Part shown: one piece after another, positions 12,343-26,019 of the stretch
How positions within the stretch are numbered: position 1 is the stretch's first letter
How the letters are laid out: each line of letters starts with the position of its first letter
Source: Epiperipatus broadwayi
Taxonomy: Eukaryota; Onychophora; Udeonychophora; Euonychophora; Peripatidae
DNA: 64,000 bases
Reading direction: 5' to 3'
NCBI GenBank assembly: GCA_028023455.1
Contig: JAQFVV010000013.1
Span: 11,942,579 to 12,006,578, forward strand
Notes under the pieces: generated by a model
What the model saw: only the letters and a program-made list of their open reading frames with translations
Told to the model about the DNA's origin: nothing
The model's database searches: none
Program-made: the position numbers and the translations under genes

Positions 12343-13139
12343 CCTTTTATGCAGAACAGACAATTGAAGAGTTTCAGTTTGTTCCCGTAGTAACATTCCT
12401 TATTTTAAAGTAATAATTCTTTATTTTAATTTTAGTTTTTATAATTATTATTCTCATTTTCAACATACTTTATAATTTATTTATATCCATGATTTTTAAT
12501 ATATTTTAGATTATATAATAAAAATTAAAAAAAATATATATAAAAGGCCATGCCTGTAAACTCAGCCATGATCGTTACAATATATGTATGGAAAAAAAAA
12601 ATCTATTTCACAGGAGTTATTTCACATCAATTTAGTTTTTGTTTTGTTTTGTTTTTTCTTTAAAAAAGGGGGGGAAATGTCTTACAATAACTGAATGTAA
12701 ACAAGTTTTGAATAAAATTAGATTATGAAATTAGTTTATGGACAGAAATTAAAAAATCTTTATTTAAACTTTGCAAGAAAAGAAAACAAAAAGTAAAGTG
12801 AAGATAAATTTGAAGCAGACTTTCAAAGAAAAGTAAGATTTTTAATCCTAAAACCTTTTGTTTACAATTTTAAAAATATTTAGAAGAAAATAACTTGTTT
12901 ATAATGTAAAAATAATTAATAATTGAAATATTACTTTTATATTAGAATACATGTGCATATGTGCTTATTAAATATACATTTAACATTTATTTATATTTGG
13001 TTAAAATAAATAATATTTACTGCTTTAATGATGTTTGAATTATTTCATATTATTAGACTAGACAGGCATGTGTGTGTGCATATACATAAGTGTTTATTAT
13101 ATACTATTTACAATTTGTATATTTAATTAAAAGAAATTT
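12343..13139. other. AT-rich DNA, nothing recognised
   Basis: Low-complexity sequence with a GTTTT-rich run and an A6-G7 junction near 12661-12675. No coding or repeat-family motif was seen. Confidence 0.5.
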
Positions 13140-13372
13140 GAAGCCACTTTCAAGCTTCTTTCAGTCATCCACTCTATTTAATATAACTGATACACATGAC
13201 CACATACATGTCAAAAAAAATAAATGATATTCCTATACACATATTTTGTCCTGGACCAGCACTCATCAGTTAGTCTGAATAATCATCTCCCACACACGCA
13301 TATATAATTAGTGCTAGGTTTTATATCAAGATAGCAAATCTACAAACTTTAATGGACAGGCTTCAATCCTTT
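13140..13372 (+). repeat. Dispersed repeat, copy matching the 33-kb element
   Basis: This copy shares ordered blocks with 33050-33320 (plus) and 33419-33640 (minus): ACTGATACACATGACCACA, then ATAAATGATAT, then CCAGCACTCATCAGTTAGTC, then ATCAAGATAGCAAATC, then GGACAGGCTTCAATC. The 5' start and 3' third of the 33-kb element are missing or too diverged. It shows that the family is dispersed in this genome and is not just a local duplication. Confidence 0.6.
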
Positions 13373-16264
13373 CCAAATAATTATTACTTTTTTTTCAATA
13401 TATTGCAATATTTTCAAATATCTATAAATAATCAAAATCAGAATGATTTATTTGACCTTCATTTTTTTATTATTATTATTTATAATCAATAAATTTATTA
13501 ATCATACTAACTAGGATCTTTGCAATCTCAAAGCTAGTTCAAATTAATTGTTTGAAGTATATGTATGTGAGGATATCTATATAATTCTTTTTACATTTAT
13601 TTAAATGATTCTGAGTCATAAAAGTCAGCCTTAAAATTCACACTTTCATTATAGGTTTTATGATAATGACTAATCCACTGATAGCCATTATACCCATGGC
13701 ACCAGATAGATCTAGTTCTGAGTATTGATAATAACCAACATTGGTGTAATGATCCCAACATTTTTGCTTTATATTTAATTTTAGTTATTTTCTCACTTGT
13801 GTATGCAAATGAAATATTGATAATTGCTTTTATAATATTATGTCCTAAGTTTACTTTGGGTAGATGATTAGCCTAAGATTTTATAGTTATCTCTTTTAAC
13901 TCTACTCACCAAAAATGACTATTGACTTGATTATTTCTGTTAATGTTATGCTTATCACTTATTATTTATGTATATTGAATTCTTTGCTCCTTTGCTGTGT
14001 TAATATTTTTCATTGATTGATTTCCATCTCCCCACATATCCTTTGTGCCACACCATTGCAATATATTTACATAACGGTTACATAATTCAGTCTTAACTAT
14101 TACTTAACTACTGCCACAAACTTATGAGTGCTAATTCCACTTTTATCTTTATTTTACTTAATCAAAGATTATTGTGAAAAACCTATTCCACAAGTTTCTA
14201 AGTGGCTTTCATTTAGAAAAAAAGAATGGTTGTTCTGCATCCATTCAATAACCATTTTAAATCAAATTATGTAATAAAAATGATCAAACAGATTATATTT
14301 TTGAATCCAAGTTGTCTAAGAAAAAATGTGAACTGCTTTAATATTTAATATTATTGCTTAAGAGCACTGCATCATACATGAAAAATTCTAGTAGCCCAAG
14401 ATAAAAAAATAAATAAATAATGATTGTGTAATTAGATTTATAGTTTTATATATGTTTTTTATTGGAATCAGCAGAATTGTTATATTGCACTTGATGTGGC
14501 TTTGATACAACAGGGTCAATAACAACAGACCAAATAAATCATTAGAGTCTACAGTGAAATAAAACTAGTAATTAGTTAAAATGAAATAAAAAAACAATAT
14601 AGAATGGTTGACAAAAACAACTTTAATTATACTTTCTATATATTTCTAAGGTTTCATAGTTATAGCCCCCCCCCCCCCCCCCCCAAAATTATGGGGGGAA
14701 GGGTTTTTTTTAATTTTGTAGTTGTGAGGGGGGGGGGGGGGGGGGGGGAACCCCTCTTCCAACAAGACGGTATCATATTTCATTTAATTTTGTAAATTCA
14801 CTGAGAACACTCAGAAATAATAGTGGTAGTCTTGTGAGATTCTCTAATAGTATTGCCAAAAATTTCAAATAGTGAAATCTGATCATCTTGGTAGTTTGAT
14901 TAGTCTTGTACTTCTGTATAAATGATACCACATGCCCAATAACATTGCAGATTGCTTCTAATAGATTTATAGAAAATCAAATCACAAATCCCTGATATGA
15001 ATATCTTTGTAAAGTGTTCTGGCTCCTATTTTCAAATATACTATAGATAACTTAATTAAGATACTATATGAATTTATAAAAACCTAAGAATAGCCAATAT
15101 GATACTAATATATTCAAATAAATGAGAGTTTATTGCTTGTTTATTTGTTAAATGGTTAATAACTTGGGGAGATCAAGTGATATTTTACTACCAGCAAAGC
15201 ACATAAATTCCATTCAGATAAACAAAGTAAATATTTTTTTAGTTCTTTTTCTTGTTTGATATTTTTGTTAAGTAATAAAGCAAAAACTTTTGCTATTTAT
15301 TCCACTTTTCTAATTTTATGACTAAACTGATCAATTAAATTGTTATTCAATGTCAGGTGATTTTTAGTAATATAGTGCATACCTTCTGGCTGAAGTTATA
15401 TTTATAAAACAAAACCGAATCATTAATTAATAATATATCAGTGATAGTTTGCCTTCAATGTTTCCTAAACTTAAAAATGAACTCTTGAGTTATAAAATAA
15501 TTGAATGGTTTATTATTCAGAAATGATCAGCAATACATGAAGTTTCATTTTGGAATCTGCCATTCTACCATTGCACTAAAAGGCAACTCTAGGATTTATA
15601 AATGATAAATAAAAAATGAAAAAGATTAAATAATCAGCTAATTATTTCATGACCAGTTAATACCTCTTTTGACTCTGTGATAGTTTTGCTTTCAATATGA
15701 CACTAATATGACCATTTTATTTATAAAAAATTATCTAGTCATTTTTAAAAATATATTGAGTCTGTCTGTCTCATTCAAAAAAAGCATTCCTCACTTCATT
15801 ATCTATAGCAATGATGTTATATTTGAAAGTTTTCTTTTTTATGAACTGTTAAGTACAATTAGGAAGTCTATCCATATAGAGAAATATTAGTTTTAATATA
15901 GAACTAAACAATGACTATTAAATATCAGTAAAAGTTATAACTCTGTGAAACCTAAAATAAAATCTTTGGCAGCTTATATAGCTTACTATTACAAGTTTCT
16001 AGATAACTGGGTTAGAGTTTCCTGCCAAAAGGAAGTCAATTACTTAAAACCTATCTTTAGAATCTAGTTGGTGATAGTCTACCTATCATGTGCCAAACAT
16101 GCTTCATTGTGGAATAAAGTAAAGTTAGATTTTATAAAGTATAGTGCAATCAAAAAAAAAAAAAAAAAAAAAAAATCTTCAGTCAAAAAAAAATTATCCA
16201 TACTTTGGCTATATTAAAACTTCTCTTAACTACAGCACTCTCGCCAATCATTGCTGTGCAGTTT
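13373..16264. other. AT-rich DNA with C/G homopolymers, no gene recognised
   Basis: No conserved coding sequence was seen on either strand. Notable items are the paired C and G tracts at 14666-14748 and an A-run at about 16149-16173. Weak tRNA-box-like words occur near 16010-16030 but form no convincing SINE. Confidence 0.5.
14666..14748. repeat. Paired C19 and G21 homopolymer tracts
   Basis: Nineteen consecutive C (14666-14684) and 21 consecutive G (14728-14748) are separated by 43 bp that itself holds GGGGGG and GGG runs. The tracts are complementary and inverted, so the segment can fold into a hairpin or form G-quadruplex and i-motif structures. Assembly error in homopolymer lengths is likely. 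Confidence 0.85.
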
Positions 16265-16935
16265 TGAATGTGTTATGTCAATTCAAATGAGACTGTAGCT
16301 TCCTTATTTATAATTTGCATTAAAGAAGAGCAGCATGCAAAGATTCAATTTTTTGTGGTCTAAGGATGTGTCTGGTACCAATATGTATCACAAAGAATTT
16401 GTGTAACAATATGGAGAAAGTGCTTTGTCTTGAAGAAGCATGTATGAATCTATAAAGATATTGAAGGAAAGTCACACAGCTGAAAAATTGATGCTTTCAG
16501 TTTCTGAGATTCTCAAAGACCAATATTGAAACATCAGGAAAAAAAATCAACAATTCTCATTACAGGAAGATATTCAATGAAGAGCAGAAGTCTAAAATTT
16601 GGACAAAATACAAAGGACATATATCTAAGGACATTGTATTGTTGCATAACAATGCACATTTGTACACGACTGTCTATACAGTTGATACTCCAAAAATTTT
16701 ATTTTTAGATGTTGGAACATTCTATCTATAATCCGATCTTGCCTCATCATATTATCATCTGTTTGGTTTCCTAAAAAAAATCCTATGAGGATTAAGATTC
16801 ATATCTGACAGAGAGATAAAGGTGCCTTTCTGACTTGCAGCCCACCTGAAAATATTTTTTAATGATAGAATATGCAATCTTATTAACAGATGGACAACTT
16901 GTATTAAAAATCAGGAGATTACATCAAATAGTGAT
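16265..16935 (+). pseudogene. Mariner-like transposase relic (first)
   Basis: Translating across frames gives a mariner/Tc1-type transposase of the D,D34D kind. Near 16370-16430 it reads as the N-terminal helix-turn-helix block of the family (the ICVTIWRKCFVLKKHV region). Near 16620-16675 SKDIVLLHNNAHLYTTVYT matches the family's second catalytic box, normally LHDNARPH, here with Asp changed to Asn. Near 16725-16790 SDLASSYYHLFGFLKK matches the usual SPDLAPSDYHLFGPLK box, with the third Asp lost to Tyr. The end, near 16880-16925, matches the Trp-x4-Ile-x2-QGDYIE terminus. Frameshifts and stops break it and two catalytic acids are gone, so it is inactive. Terminal inverted repeats were not found. 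Confidence 0.65.
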
Positions 16936-18351
16936 GTATTTATCTTTTATGAAAGATCATAAAATAAATTCTGCAGCCAGAGAGCAGATAATTTTTAACT
17001 CATGCTATAAATCAATGAAATCCATTAATTAAAAAAAAAAGTTTTATCTGACTGATTCAAATTTTAAAATGTTCTGCTTAATTCCAAACATTAAATGTTT
17101 GATGAAAACCAAAAAAAAAGGACTTATTAATGAATATTTAATCTCAATTCTTTTTTTAAAATAGTACATTATTATATTAGGAAAAAGAAAAAACTAAATA
17201 TGATTTATCTATAGTATATTATATTTTATATAAAAATTGAATAGCAGTGCAAAAGTTCTGCGGCACATGTGAATTTAACATGAACAAAATTGATGCATAA
17301 ACAGTTAAACACTGGTCATCCCTGATCTGGCTGTATGGCAATTGAAAGATCATAGATCTCTTAACGATCTCTTAACGTGGCTTATGGAATGAGGGAAAAT
17401 GGCGGTAATGTCTAATTAATACAGTAAAACTTTATTAATTTGAAGCCAAGGGGGGAAAAAATCAGTTCAGAAAAATTTTCACCACAATCAAAACAAATTA
17501 ATAAAATAAAAAAAAATAAAAAAATTAAAGATTCATATTAGTAAAAAATTTTGTTTTATTTTTTATTTAAAATAAATACTATTATTTTTTTTATCCTAAA
17601 TATTCCAAAACCAATTCTTTTCAGAACACTATAAGAAATGAATTCAACATTAAGTAAAAAATATGGAACATATACCAGAAGCCAAAATATCCTTCTGTTC
17701 TGAAGAACTAAAAATATGAACAACTTTTTATTACCCAATATAAATTAATGGTGAGGAAAAAAAATACAGATTATATTCATTATAGAGTCTAGAATTTCTT
17801 ATAACAGCAGACAATATTGGAATTTTAAAATATCAAAATGGTTTTAGACCCATGGAATGTTAATAAAATAATAAAATCTAAGATTAAGAAAATATTTTAG
17901 GAGCTGAATGAGATATTTTGACTTAACATTAATTAACTCATTTCTGTAAAATATTACTAGAGATGTCACATACTGAAATTAGCAAAAAATATTACACTTT
18001 AAACTCATTTACAAAGAAGCTAGAATTGATTAGTTTAACAAAAAAAGATAAAAAATATTTCCTTCTACTTAAATACTGCCATGAATAAAATAAAGTGGCA
18101 GAAGCCATAGGATTTTTAATAACATTATATTTTGTTCAAGGAACACCTGAATGTAAAGAAATGATGTGCTGATTAAGCTTAATAATGCTAATCAGCAATT
18201 AATCAGTAAATTATTCTACAGAAAAGTTAGTTTTCTAGTATTTCTCAACTCTCTCATCGGTTTAGATTCTTCTATAATATAGATAAATAATACAGAAGTC
18301 AATGTAAACATGAGTAAAATTAGTAAACTATTATATAAGCTAACAAATAAA
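16936..18351. other. AT-rich DNA, nothing recognised
   Basis: Only low-complexity sequence and a short direct duplication of GATCTCTTAAC at about 17354-17378. The open frame on the minus strand near 17556-17738 has no domain and highly biased composition. Confidence 0.5.
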
Positions 18352-18573
18352 TTAAAGAAATTTCAATAATATTAATAAAAGTATAGCAACATTTATTAAA
18401 ACTAAGAACCAACTCATTAATGACACAGCTAAAGTTCCTTGGCCCTTCCAAGACATTGTGGCTTTTGGGTAATGCTGCAGGATAGATCCATTCGGAAATC
18501 TTGAGAGAATGAAGGAAGGCATTTGTCCTATATGTTCTTGGGATAAAATTCTGACAGAAGTTACATCAAAATA
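18352..18573 (-). CDS. Possible terminal exon of an unrecognised gene
   Basis: On the minus strand a pyrimidine/A-rich stretch ending in TATTCAG (18574-18580) is followed by 73 open codons to a TAA at 18352-18354. The 18420-18570 part is clearly richer in G+C than its surroundings and gives a non-repetitive peptide that includes GQMPSFILSRFPNGSILQHY and KATMSWKGQG. The last 25 residues are strongly hydrophobic and could be a tail anchor, but could also be AT-rich read-through. There is no ATG at the start, so if real it is an internal or last exon. I do not recognise a family. No clear partner exon was linked to it. Confidence 0.22.
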   Translation of the reverse strand, partial: YFDVTSVRILSQEHIGQMPSFILSRFPNGSILQHYPKATMSWKGQGTLAVSLMSWFLVLINVAILLLILLKFL

Positions 18574-18642
18574 CTGAATACTTTTTTTAAAAAACCTATA
18601 AATATCATTAAACATTTTCAAATTATTGTAAATAGAAGACAA

Positions 18643-21274
18643 ATGAAAATAAAATCAGACAACTAGCTTCTGGCTCAAGTAAAAAGACTAAAAATGACAA
18701 TTTCGTACAATTGAAATATGAATTCTGAAACTTTAAATATACAATGTGAAAATAGGTTCATGCATTTGTAGGTGACCTATTTGGATATATATCTAAAACA
18801 ATTATAATGTACATGTTTTAGAGAAGTCTTTATCATTGGATATAAAAAAAATAAACTACTAATAACAAATAGAAAAAAAAAAGTGAGAGACATATCATCT
18901 GAAAATATTTTTTTTTAATAATATGAAAATGATATATAATGAAGAGTATCAATACATACCAATGCAATAAGGTTTCCATAGTTATTAAGAAAAAAGAAGT
19001 ATTGAAAATTAAATATTTTAGTCAAACAAATTGTTAATAAAATGTAATATCATTTCATTCGAAAGGAGGGGGCTGGGTAAATACTTTACAAGATAATGTT
19101 AAATAATATAATATATATCAAGCAAATAAAAAATAAAAACAAGAATAACAGCTAGATGGAGAGTTGTTTGAAGTTAATAGACAATTTTAATGTCATATAT
19201 ACAAGGACACAATAAATATTTTCCCTATAACACATAACAGAAATAAATACACTACAGTTTTCTCAATGTGATATCTACAGTTAATTAAGAGACTAAAATG
19301 CAAGCCAAAGTGTGAATGGAAATGCATAATGAGTACAATGGGTCTTGATAGGTTTACACAGATCATGATACTTCCTTCAAACTGAATACCACATGAGAAA
19401 CTTGTGGATCACTTATTGCCCATAAATCAATGAGATGGTCAAAAAAATTAAATAATTACTAAAAAAAAAATGTTGTTTTAGAATACTAAAAACTGAATGG
19501 ACTATTACTCCTTCAGCAAATCGAACTTTCTACTGAAGGGAAATGATGGGTTTAAAATAATAGTAGAGTTAGAATTCAACATCACTTGAAAATCATAGTT
19601 ATTAATGCTTAAACTTCATACAAATTTTCATAAGAACTCCCAAATAGTAAAACAAACAATTATTTTTTTTACTAAAACTTTGTAAAATGGATTTTAAAAA
19701 ATCCCCCAATTCTTTATATGCAAATATAGAATGGGATAGATTTCATAAAATAAGTTGATATTAAAGAGATGATCAAATTAGAGGAAATCTAAATATTTTA
19801 TATCCTTCACATTCATAAAAAGTTAAAAAGATAATGGGAAATTAATGCATGATGATAAAAGATTTGAGAACTTGGCAAATTTACTCATGCTAACCAAATA
19901 AAAAAACAACACCTTCTAAAAGATGGTTGGGGAGGAAGACCTAACCAGAAAAAGAATTTTAAAATATTCAACACAAAAGATACTATAAGCATTGAATCCT
20001 TAAAATATTTGCAATAGTATCAAAAGACTTACTCATAAATCAGAGCAATAATGCACTATAAGCATTTTATGGGTGAGAGAAATATAATGAAAAAGTTAGA
20101 CAGAACAATCCCAAATGAATAGAGGGTTAAGAAAGGACTATTATCATAATTTGAATAACTGTACATTATAGTATTTAATAGTAACATTGACTACAATGCA
20201 TGATCTTAATATTAAGTCTATAATTTTTGTATTAAAACATGAATCATTTACACCTATCATGAGCTTATGCATAATTTCCCTTTATATTTTTATTAGTCCT
20301 CATGCTAGTTTTTTTTTTAAAAAAAGTTAAATTAGAGCCATCAACATTCTGGATTATAAAAGCAGAGATGAAGTTATCATGATCACAAAAAAATTGCAGC
20401 TAAAATTGTTAATTGGACTCAACATTATATCTTGCTCTAACTGATTAAGACTTAATATTATAAGAAACCCTTGTTTTTACCAAGAAAAAGTTTTTGTTAT
20501 TTCCTTGATTATTCAATCATGTGAATATAAAAGTAAACACATATAGAAAAAAAAATGCTGATATAAAAAACAGGACATTGTTAACTTCATTAATCTGTAA
20601 ATACTGTATTGATTTCCAGAAACAAATTTTGTATATTATACATAAATAATATACCAAATCTGAAACTTAACAAAAAATCCTTTTTTATTATTTCTGAAAT
20701 TATAATACTTGATATGTGACTGCTTTCTTATTTTTTAAAAAAAAAATATTTTATTATATACTTCGTTTATTTTGGCTTCTAAATTTTCTTTACAATATCA
20801 CTATTTTAATTATTTATCTCTGACTATAATAAAGTCAATTTTTTTTGTATGTATTAGTTAAAATTGAATTAATTTTGAAATTTCAGTTCTGTCTTTTTGA
20901 GATTTTTTGATGACTATTGCTATCTACTTACAGATGTTGTCCTTTTTTTTTAAATTGGCAATTATCTTCAGTCATGATTTGCAACTATTTTTGCATAGTT
21001 AAGTTACAAATTATAATTACATTTCTTCTTGTGTACAAATATAGCTAGCTATACAATAACCATCATATATAGCAGAAGAAATACTTTGTTCATGAAAAAT
21101 TAAAAAAAAAAAAAGCAATAAATGAAGAAAAAATAAATAAATTATTATTAAAAAAAGTAATGTAGTGAAAAGATTGGGAAAATGTATAAATGTTTTACAA
21201 CATAAAGATAAAAATATTCATATATATATACTATTTATAAATAAAAATGAAGCAATTGTAAAAACAATATAATT
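18643..21274. other. AT-rich DNA, no gene recognised
   Basis: Mostly low-complexity. A slightly GC-richer patch at 19285-19435 has a short minus-strand open run, but I could assign no motif or splice pattern. A T9-A7 run lies near 20310-20326. Confidence 0.45.
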
Positions 21275-21610
21275 GGAATCAAAAGTGACAAAAGATATAG
21301 ATTTGATGAAATTCCAGTTGAATTACTGAAACCATAGAGAAAAAAAAAATGAAAAAATTTTTGATGTTTGAGAGCCTCTATTATATCTCTTTTAGAAATT
21401 AAATTTATTAGGCTTGTGCAGAGGTGAAGATTTTAGACAAATTATTTTAATATCTCATGCATCAAAGATCTTGAATAGAAATATTTCTAGAGAAGAGCAA
21501 TTTGAACTTAGATAAGAGTGATTGGATGAAAAAAATTATTGCTGAGAGACAGGAAAAAATAGGAAGATTAATTAACATTTTTCATTGATATTAAAAATCA
21601 TTTTAATGTA
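21275..21610 (+). pseudogene. RTE-like reverse transcriptase scrap
   Basis: Near 21300-21335 the plus strand reads FDEIPVELLKP, matching the PGPDxIPAELLK box at the start of non-LTR reverse transcriptases. Near 21430-21500 it reads DFRQIILISHASKIL then REEQFEL, matching the DYRTISLISHxSKIL...EEQFGFR boxes. Near 21580-21605 FFIDIKNHFNVKS matches the catalytic F-x-D-x-x-KAFD-V box with the Asp kept and KAFD changed to NHFN. The order and spacing are those of an RTE- or CR1-type RT. It is 5' and 3' truncated and full of stops. The LISH wording differs from the family at 34-47 kb, so this is a separate lineage. Confidence 0.55.
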
Positions 21611-24489
21611 AAAAGTAAACTAGAAAATTTTAAATAAAATATAAAAATAAAAGCTCAATTATAGATAACATAAACAGAGATAAAACAAAATGTTTTTTAA
21701 TACGTTTTTCATATTTTTGCAATAAGTTACTAAATTAATGCTATTTTGAGAAAGATGAAATTAAACTGAAGGAGTTTATAATATATGATTTTCTCTTGGT
21801 ATTACTATAAATAATTCACTGCAGAGCAAAGATCTTTAACATTTCTCCACACAGGGCCAACAATAGAAAATAACACTAGGAATGTGAACTGCTGCTTGGA
21901 GGTATCTTTTTTTTAAGTAAAGATTTTAATTTCCTTTTAGCCCTCTTAAAAAAAACGATGTGTATAAAAAGATAAAATTATTACATTTGATATATTTACA
22001 ATAATAGTCCATTTTTTCTCACATTCTCTGAATAAATAGATGACTACCAACATTAATCTGCATTTTCAATAATTACATGATGAAAGGAGATGCTACACAA
22101 TGGATTATTGAAACAGAATTTGGAAAATGAGATGGTCATTATAAAAGTCACTACTTATAATACTTGTCCTATCCAATTTTATGCCAATTAAATGTTCAGA
22201 CATCATATAATTGATATTAATATTATAGCTTTGAGTAAAAAAATAATCAATTTCCTTAAACATCAAACTTCCAAACCTAGTAATACTAATGTAAGGTCCT
22301 CTCAAAAGTAATTTACATTTCAGATGAATAAATGAATTCAATCTTATCTACAATCTCATGTGGATACCAGATTAAACAATTATGTTTAATAGGTAAATAT
22401 CAAATCAGTGGAGATGACCATGCAACCCACTAGAATTTGCTTTAATTTAAATTCATATGACAGAGTTAATTTGCTTATTTTAATGACTTTGCAAACAGAC
22501 AATCAAATATCAAATATGTAAGCCAAATTATACAGTGGACAATATCATAGTTTAGTTTGCTGACAAAAAATGAAACCACTTTTGTCTACTATTTATGATC
22601 TTGTACATTAGTCTTATGACTTTTGCACAGTTTGCATATGACAATTGCAAAAGTGTGGCCATCCATTTTAATAACTCTATCAATATATATATACATGTCT
22701 GTGTTGAGCAATTTCTTACAACTTTTATATTAACAACCTTTAATTTTTAAACATTTCTCCCATCAGCACATCTCAAATTCTTTGTTTGCATGCAATTTAA
22801 TAACTAGTCAAGAGAATACCAATACTAAGCTATATAATGACAGTAGTTTGTATACTTTACTATCCAGTCTTCACAACTGATTCTAAAATCTCTATATTTA
22901 GAACATCATAAAATTTATGAGATGTTTTATTATTAATACTCATACTATCTCTAATTTTAAACATTACTAGAATGCTATTTATTATAAATATTGTTTGTCT
23001 GAAAATTTGTGATGATGGCAATTTACATGTGATTATGTATTAAGATTATTTCTATTAGCTAATTGAAATGTTAATTTTTTTTTTTTAAAAAATCAGACTT
23101 CATTTATATTTTTCCAAACACATACAATTGCTCAACTGATTTTATGATAAATTTTTACAAAAAATACTAACCAAGTAGGCTATTATGCATTTAACAAAAT
23201 AGACTATTTAGTGTGGGCAATGTCTTAAATTTAATATTCATGAAACTAAAATTCAATTTCTATGCTAGACTATCAATAGGCAGGATAACATCACTTAAGA
23301 GAAGAGGGGGGGAAGCATTTGAAAACCTTATATCCTATACTAAAATAGTAGTTGAATATCTGAGTTCATTTTAAAAACATTTAATAATTGTACTATATGT
23401 TAGAAGTAATTCAATATATAACTACACTGTTAATATTGCCTTCATAAAATCAAAAGTATAATATCTATAATTTAATTTATACTTTAATGTTTTACACTAT
23501 TTGTGATAAGAGTCATTTTACTGAATATTAATAATAAAAACGAAAATAACCAACTAAGAATAAATGTTCAAAAAGATTTTTAAAAATATTGTTTTCTTAT
23601 TTATTTTACAAGAAATGATTTAGAATCCCAATAGACAGTATCTCCCAATATGTTTTGATTACCCCCCCCCACTCCATTTATCAATAAATTCTTTTTATTT
23701 TCTAATATGAAACTACAAATATAGCATGTCATAATATGACATGAAAGTTGTCTTAATTTTCTTTCACAAATCAACTTTAGAATTATTGATTCTATTTCTT
23801 TATTTCACTGAAAATAATTCTTCAGACAATCTGATAATTTGCTATGTAGATTGATATATATATAGAAAATATATACATTGATTACAGTTTAGAATGAAGT
23901 TGGAAGCTCAAATTTAATTTCATCAGAAAACAGTTTACAATAATCTTAACAAAAGTGAAATAATTAAGATCCATTAAATAATAAATGATAAATAAGCAAT
24001 TTTCCATTCAATTTTATCTTCTTCTTTTTTTTAAAAAAAAAAACTATTTTCAAACAAGAAACAAAAAAAATATAAACCCTTAGAAAACTGACTGGCACAA
24101 TATGGGATTGTGATGCAAGTACTTTATAGTCCATTTTCTTAGCACTTAATATTTCATTAGCAAATAATGTCTCTGTCTTTGGAGAAAAAGTGACCACACT
24201 ACACTTCTGAAAACTCATAAATATTACTATGAAAAAGATTATTAGAACCCTCAAATTTAATTCTTTGTGGGAGGGGAGTGGGCTTCTTATTCTTTCACAT
24301 ATTCTTCCACAAGATATCAGCAGAGAAACTGCCTCCTAGAGAATGCATAAAAAGTTAAGTATAGATTCAATTTGACAATAATTCAAGATATAATTTCCCA
24401 CCTAAAACTTATTTTAAATCAAGAAATTTTAATTCAATCAAAAAATTACAATCAATGAATTTCTGAATAAGAAATTGATTTATGAGGTT
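21611..24489. other. AT-rich DNA, no gene recognised
   Basis: Nothing with family motifs. A minus-strand open frame at 22105-22341 and another at 23964-24334 read less repetitively than average, but neither has a recognised domain. A G7 run lies near 23306 and a C10 run near 23661. Confidence 0.45.
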
Positions 24490-24581
24490 CTAAATCAAAT
24501 TTCTTTTTCCAGATCCAACAACAAATCCAGTAGGCCGATCTTTGTAAATATTACTGGATTCATCAACAAATTCAGGGCAAT
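24490..24581 (-). CDS. Possible last exon of an unrecognised gene
   Basis: On the minus strand, TCTATTTATAAAACAG ends at 24582 as a usable splice acceptor. It is followed by 29 open codons and TAG (24490-24492). The peptide has ordinary, non-biased composition: CPEFVDESSNIYKDR followed by PTGFVVGSGKRNLI. That is unusual for this AT-rich background, so a short C-terminal exon is plausible. I do not recognise the protein. An upstream exon was not found within the next few kilobases. It could be a chance frame or an old pseudogene fragment. Confidence 0.28.
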
Positions 24582-26019
24582 CTGTTTTATAAATAGAATT
24601 TAATAGCCACTGATTAATGAATCATACAACTAATGACAGATAAATGTATAACTATAGTGATAACAGTGAAGATCTTAATAAACCTATTAATGAATCTATC
24701 TTGTAATATATGGAAAAATAGCATAATGGATTAAATTTCTTTCTATTTTTGATGATATAACTAAAAATCTGAAATGGATAGGTAAAAATAGAAATAAATA
24801 TATAGATTCTGAAATTGATAAAGACTTAAAAACATTAAAACAATTGAGATGCTACATCTGCTGATAATGAAACGTCATTAATTGAAGAAAAGGATGTCAT
24901 TCAGAGCAAATATTTAATTGCAATGAAATTGAAATGTCAATGCTTTGAGAAGGCTAAAATCTAACACTTTCTTGTTCATTTTATTTTTTAAAAACATAAA
25001 GATATAATAGAGTGAGTTTTTTTTTATTATTCCTATATGAATAAACAAACATATACTCAGTAAATTTATATGTAAATATGCTTTCTCAATTTATTAATAG
25101 TAATTATATTACTTTAAAAAAAAAATATTGCCCTTATCAATATGATGGAAACTATTTTCGAGTTTCAATTCACAATGCATACATAATGACATCTATCTTT
25201 TTTATATATAAAATTAACTAGAATCAATCATAAATAATAAAAATAAAAAAAAACAATCCAATTATTTAAAAATACAACATACAAAAAAAAAATTATTCCT
25301 CTTTTTCTCCCCCTCCCCTCTTTTTTTCCCTCGCCTTCTTTCTTTTACCCCTTCCTTTCCCAATTAAACAACTTACAACAATCAAACAAAATGTACAGAG
25401 AAAAAAACCTATATAAATGTATACTATATAAATTTCCACTTATTTTTAATTAGCGGAATATTAGTTGAATTATTTGATGTTTTATATATATTCATATAGT
25501 TATATTTGATCTAGTTTATATTAGTTTCATATATTTTCCTTTTATTAGGTTCTTTAATATAGTTTAAAAGTTTTATATTTTTTTGCACAATCTATGTCCA
25601 TATTTTAAATAATGAATATACAATGCAGATTTATCATCTCTTCTATTAATTGCATTATTATGTTCTTCTGGGTCTTTCATCTAATGTTTCTCTGTGTATT
25701 CTTAGTAAATCACATTGCACTTTTCATAATTAATTTTATATACAATTACAGATAACTACCTATTCCTATGTTTATGTTTTTATCTATATAATTTTTATTT
25801 TTTATTATTGTATTATAAATTTTAGGGTATTATAAAAGTTTTAAAAATATTATTATTATTATTTTAAATTAGGTAGTTTATAATTAAAAAATATATTTTC
25901 AATACACTTAAGTCATATCCATAATTTTTGTATAATTCAATAAATTGTTCCTTTTGTATATAAATCTTGTCTCACAAACTTAAAATCAGTTTTCATACAC
26001 CCCCTGTACCAATCGGCTT
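24582..26019. other. AT-rich DNA, no gene recognised
   Basis: Low-complexity sequence with a pyrimidine-rich patch at about 25295-25360. No motifs were seen on either strand. Confidence 0.5.

Noticed and set aside
22105-22341. Minus-strand open frame with fairly ordinary composition (GPYISITRFGSLMFKEID)
   Set aside because: No ATG at a sensible place, no clear acceptor/donor pair, and many Asn/Ile/Tyr residues as expected from AT-rich noise.
23964-24334. Long minus-strand open frame that includes VTFSPKTETLFANEILSAKK after TTTTCAG
   Set aside because: The frame runs open through the presumed intron as well, the donor is weak, and the peptide has no recognised homologue. It could be upgraded if transcripts exist.
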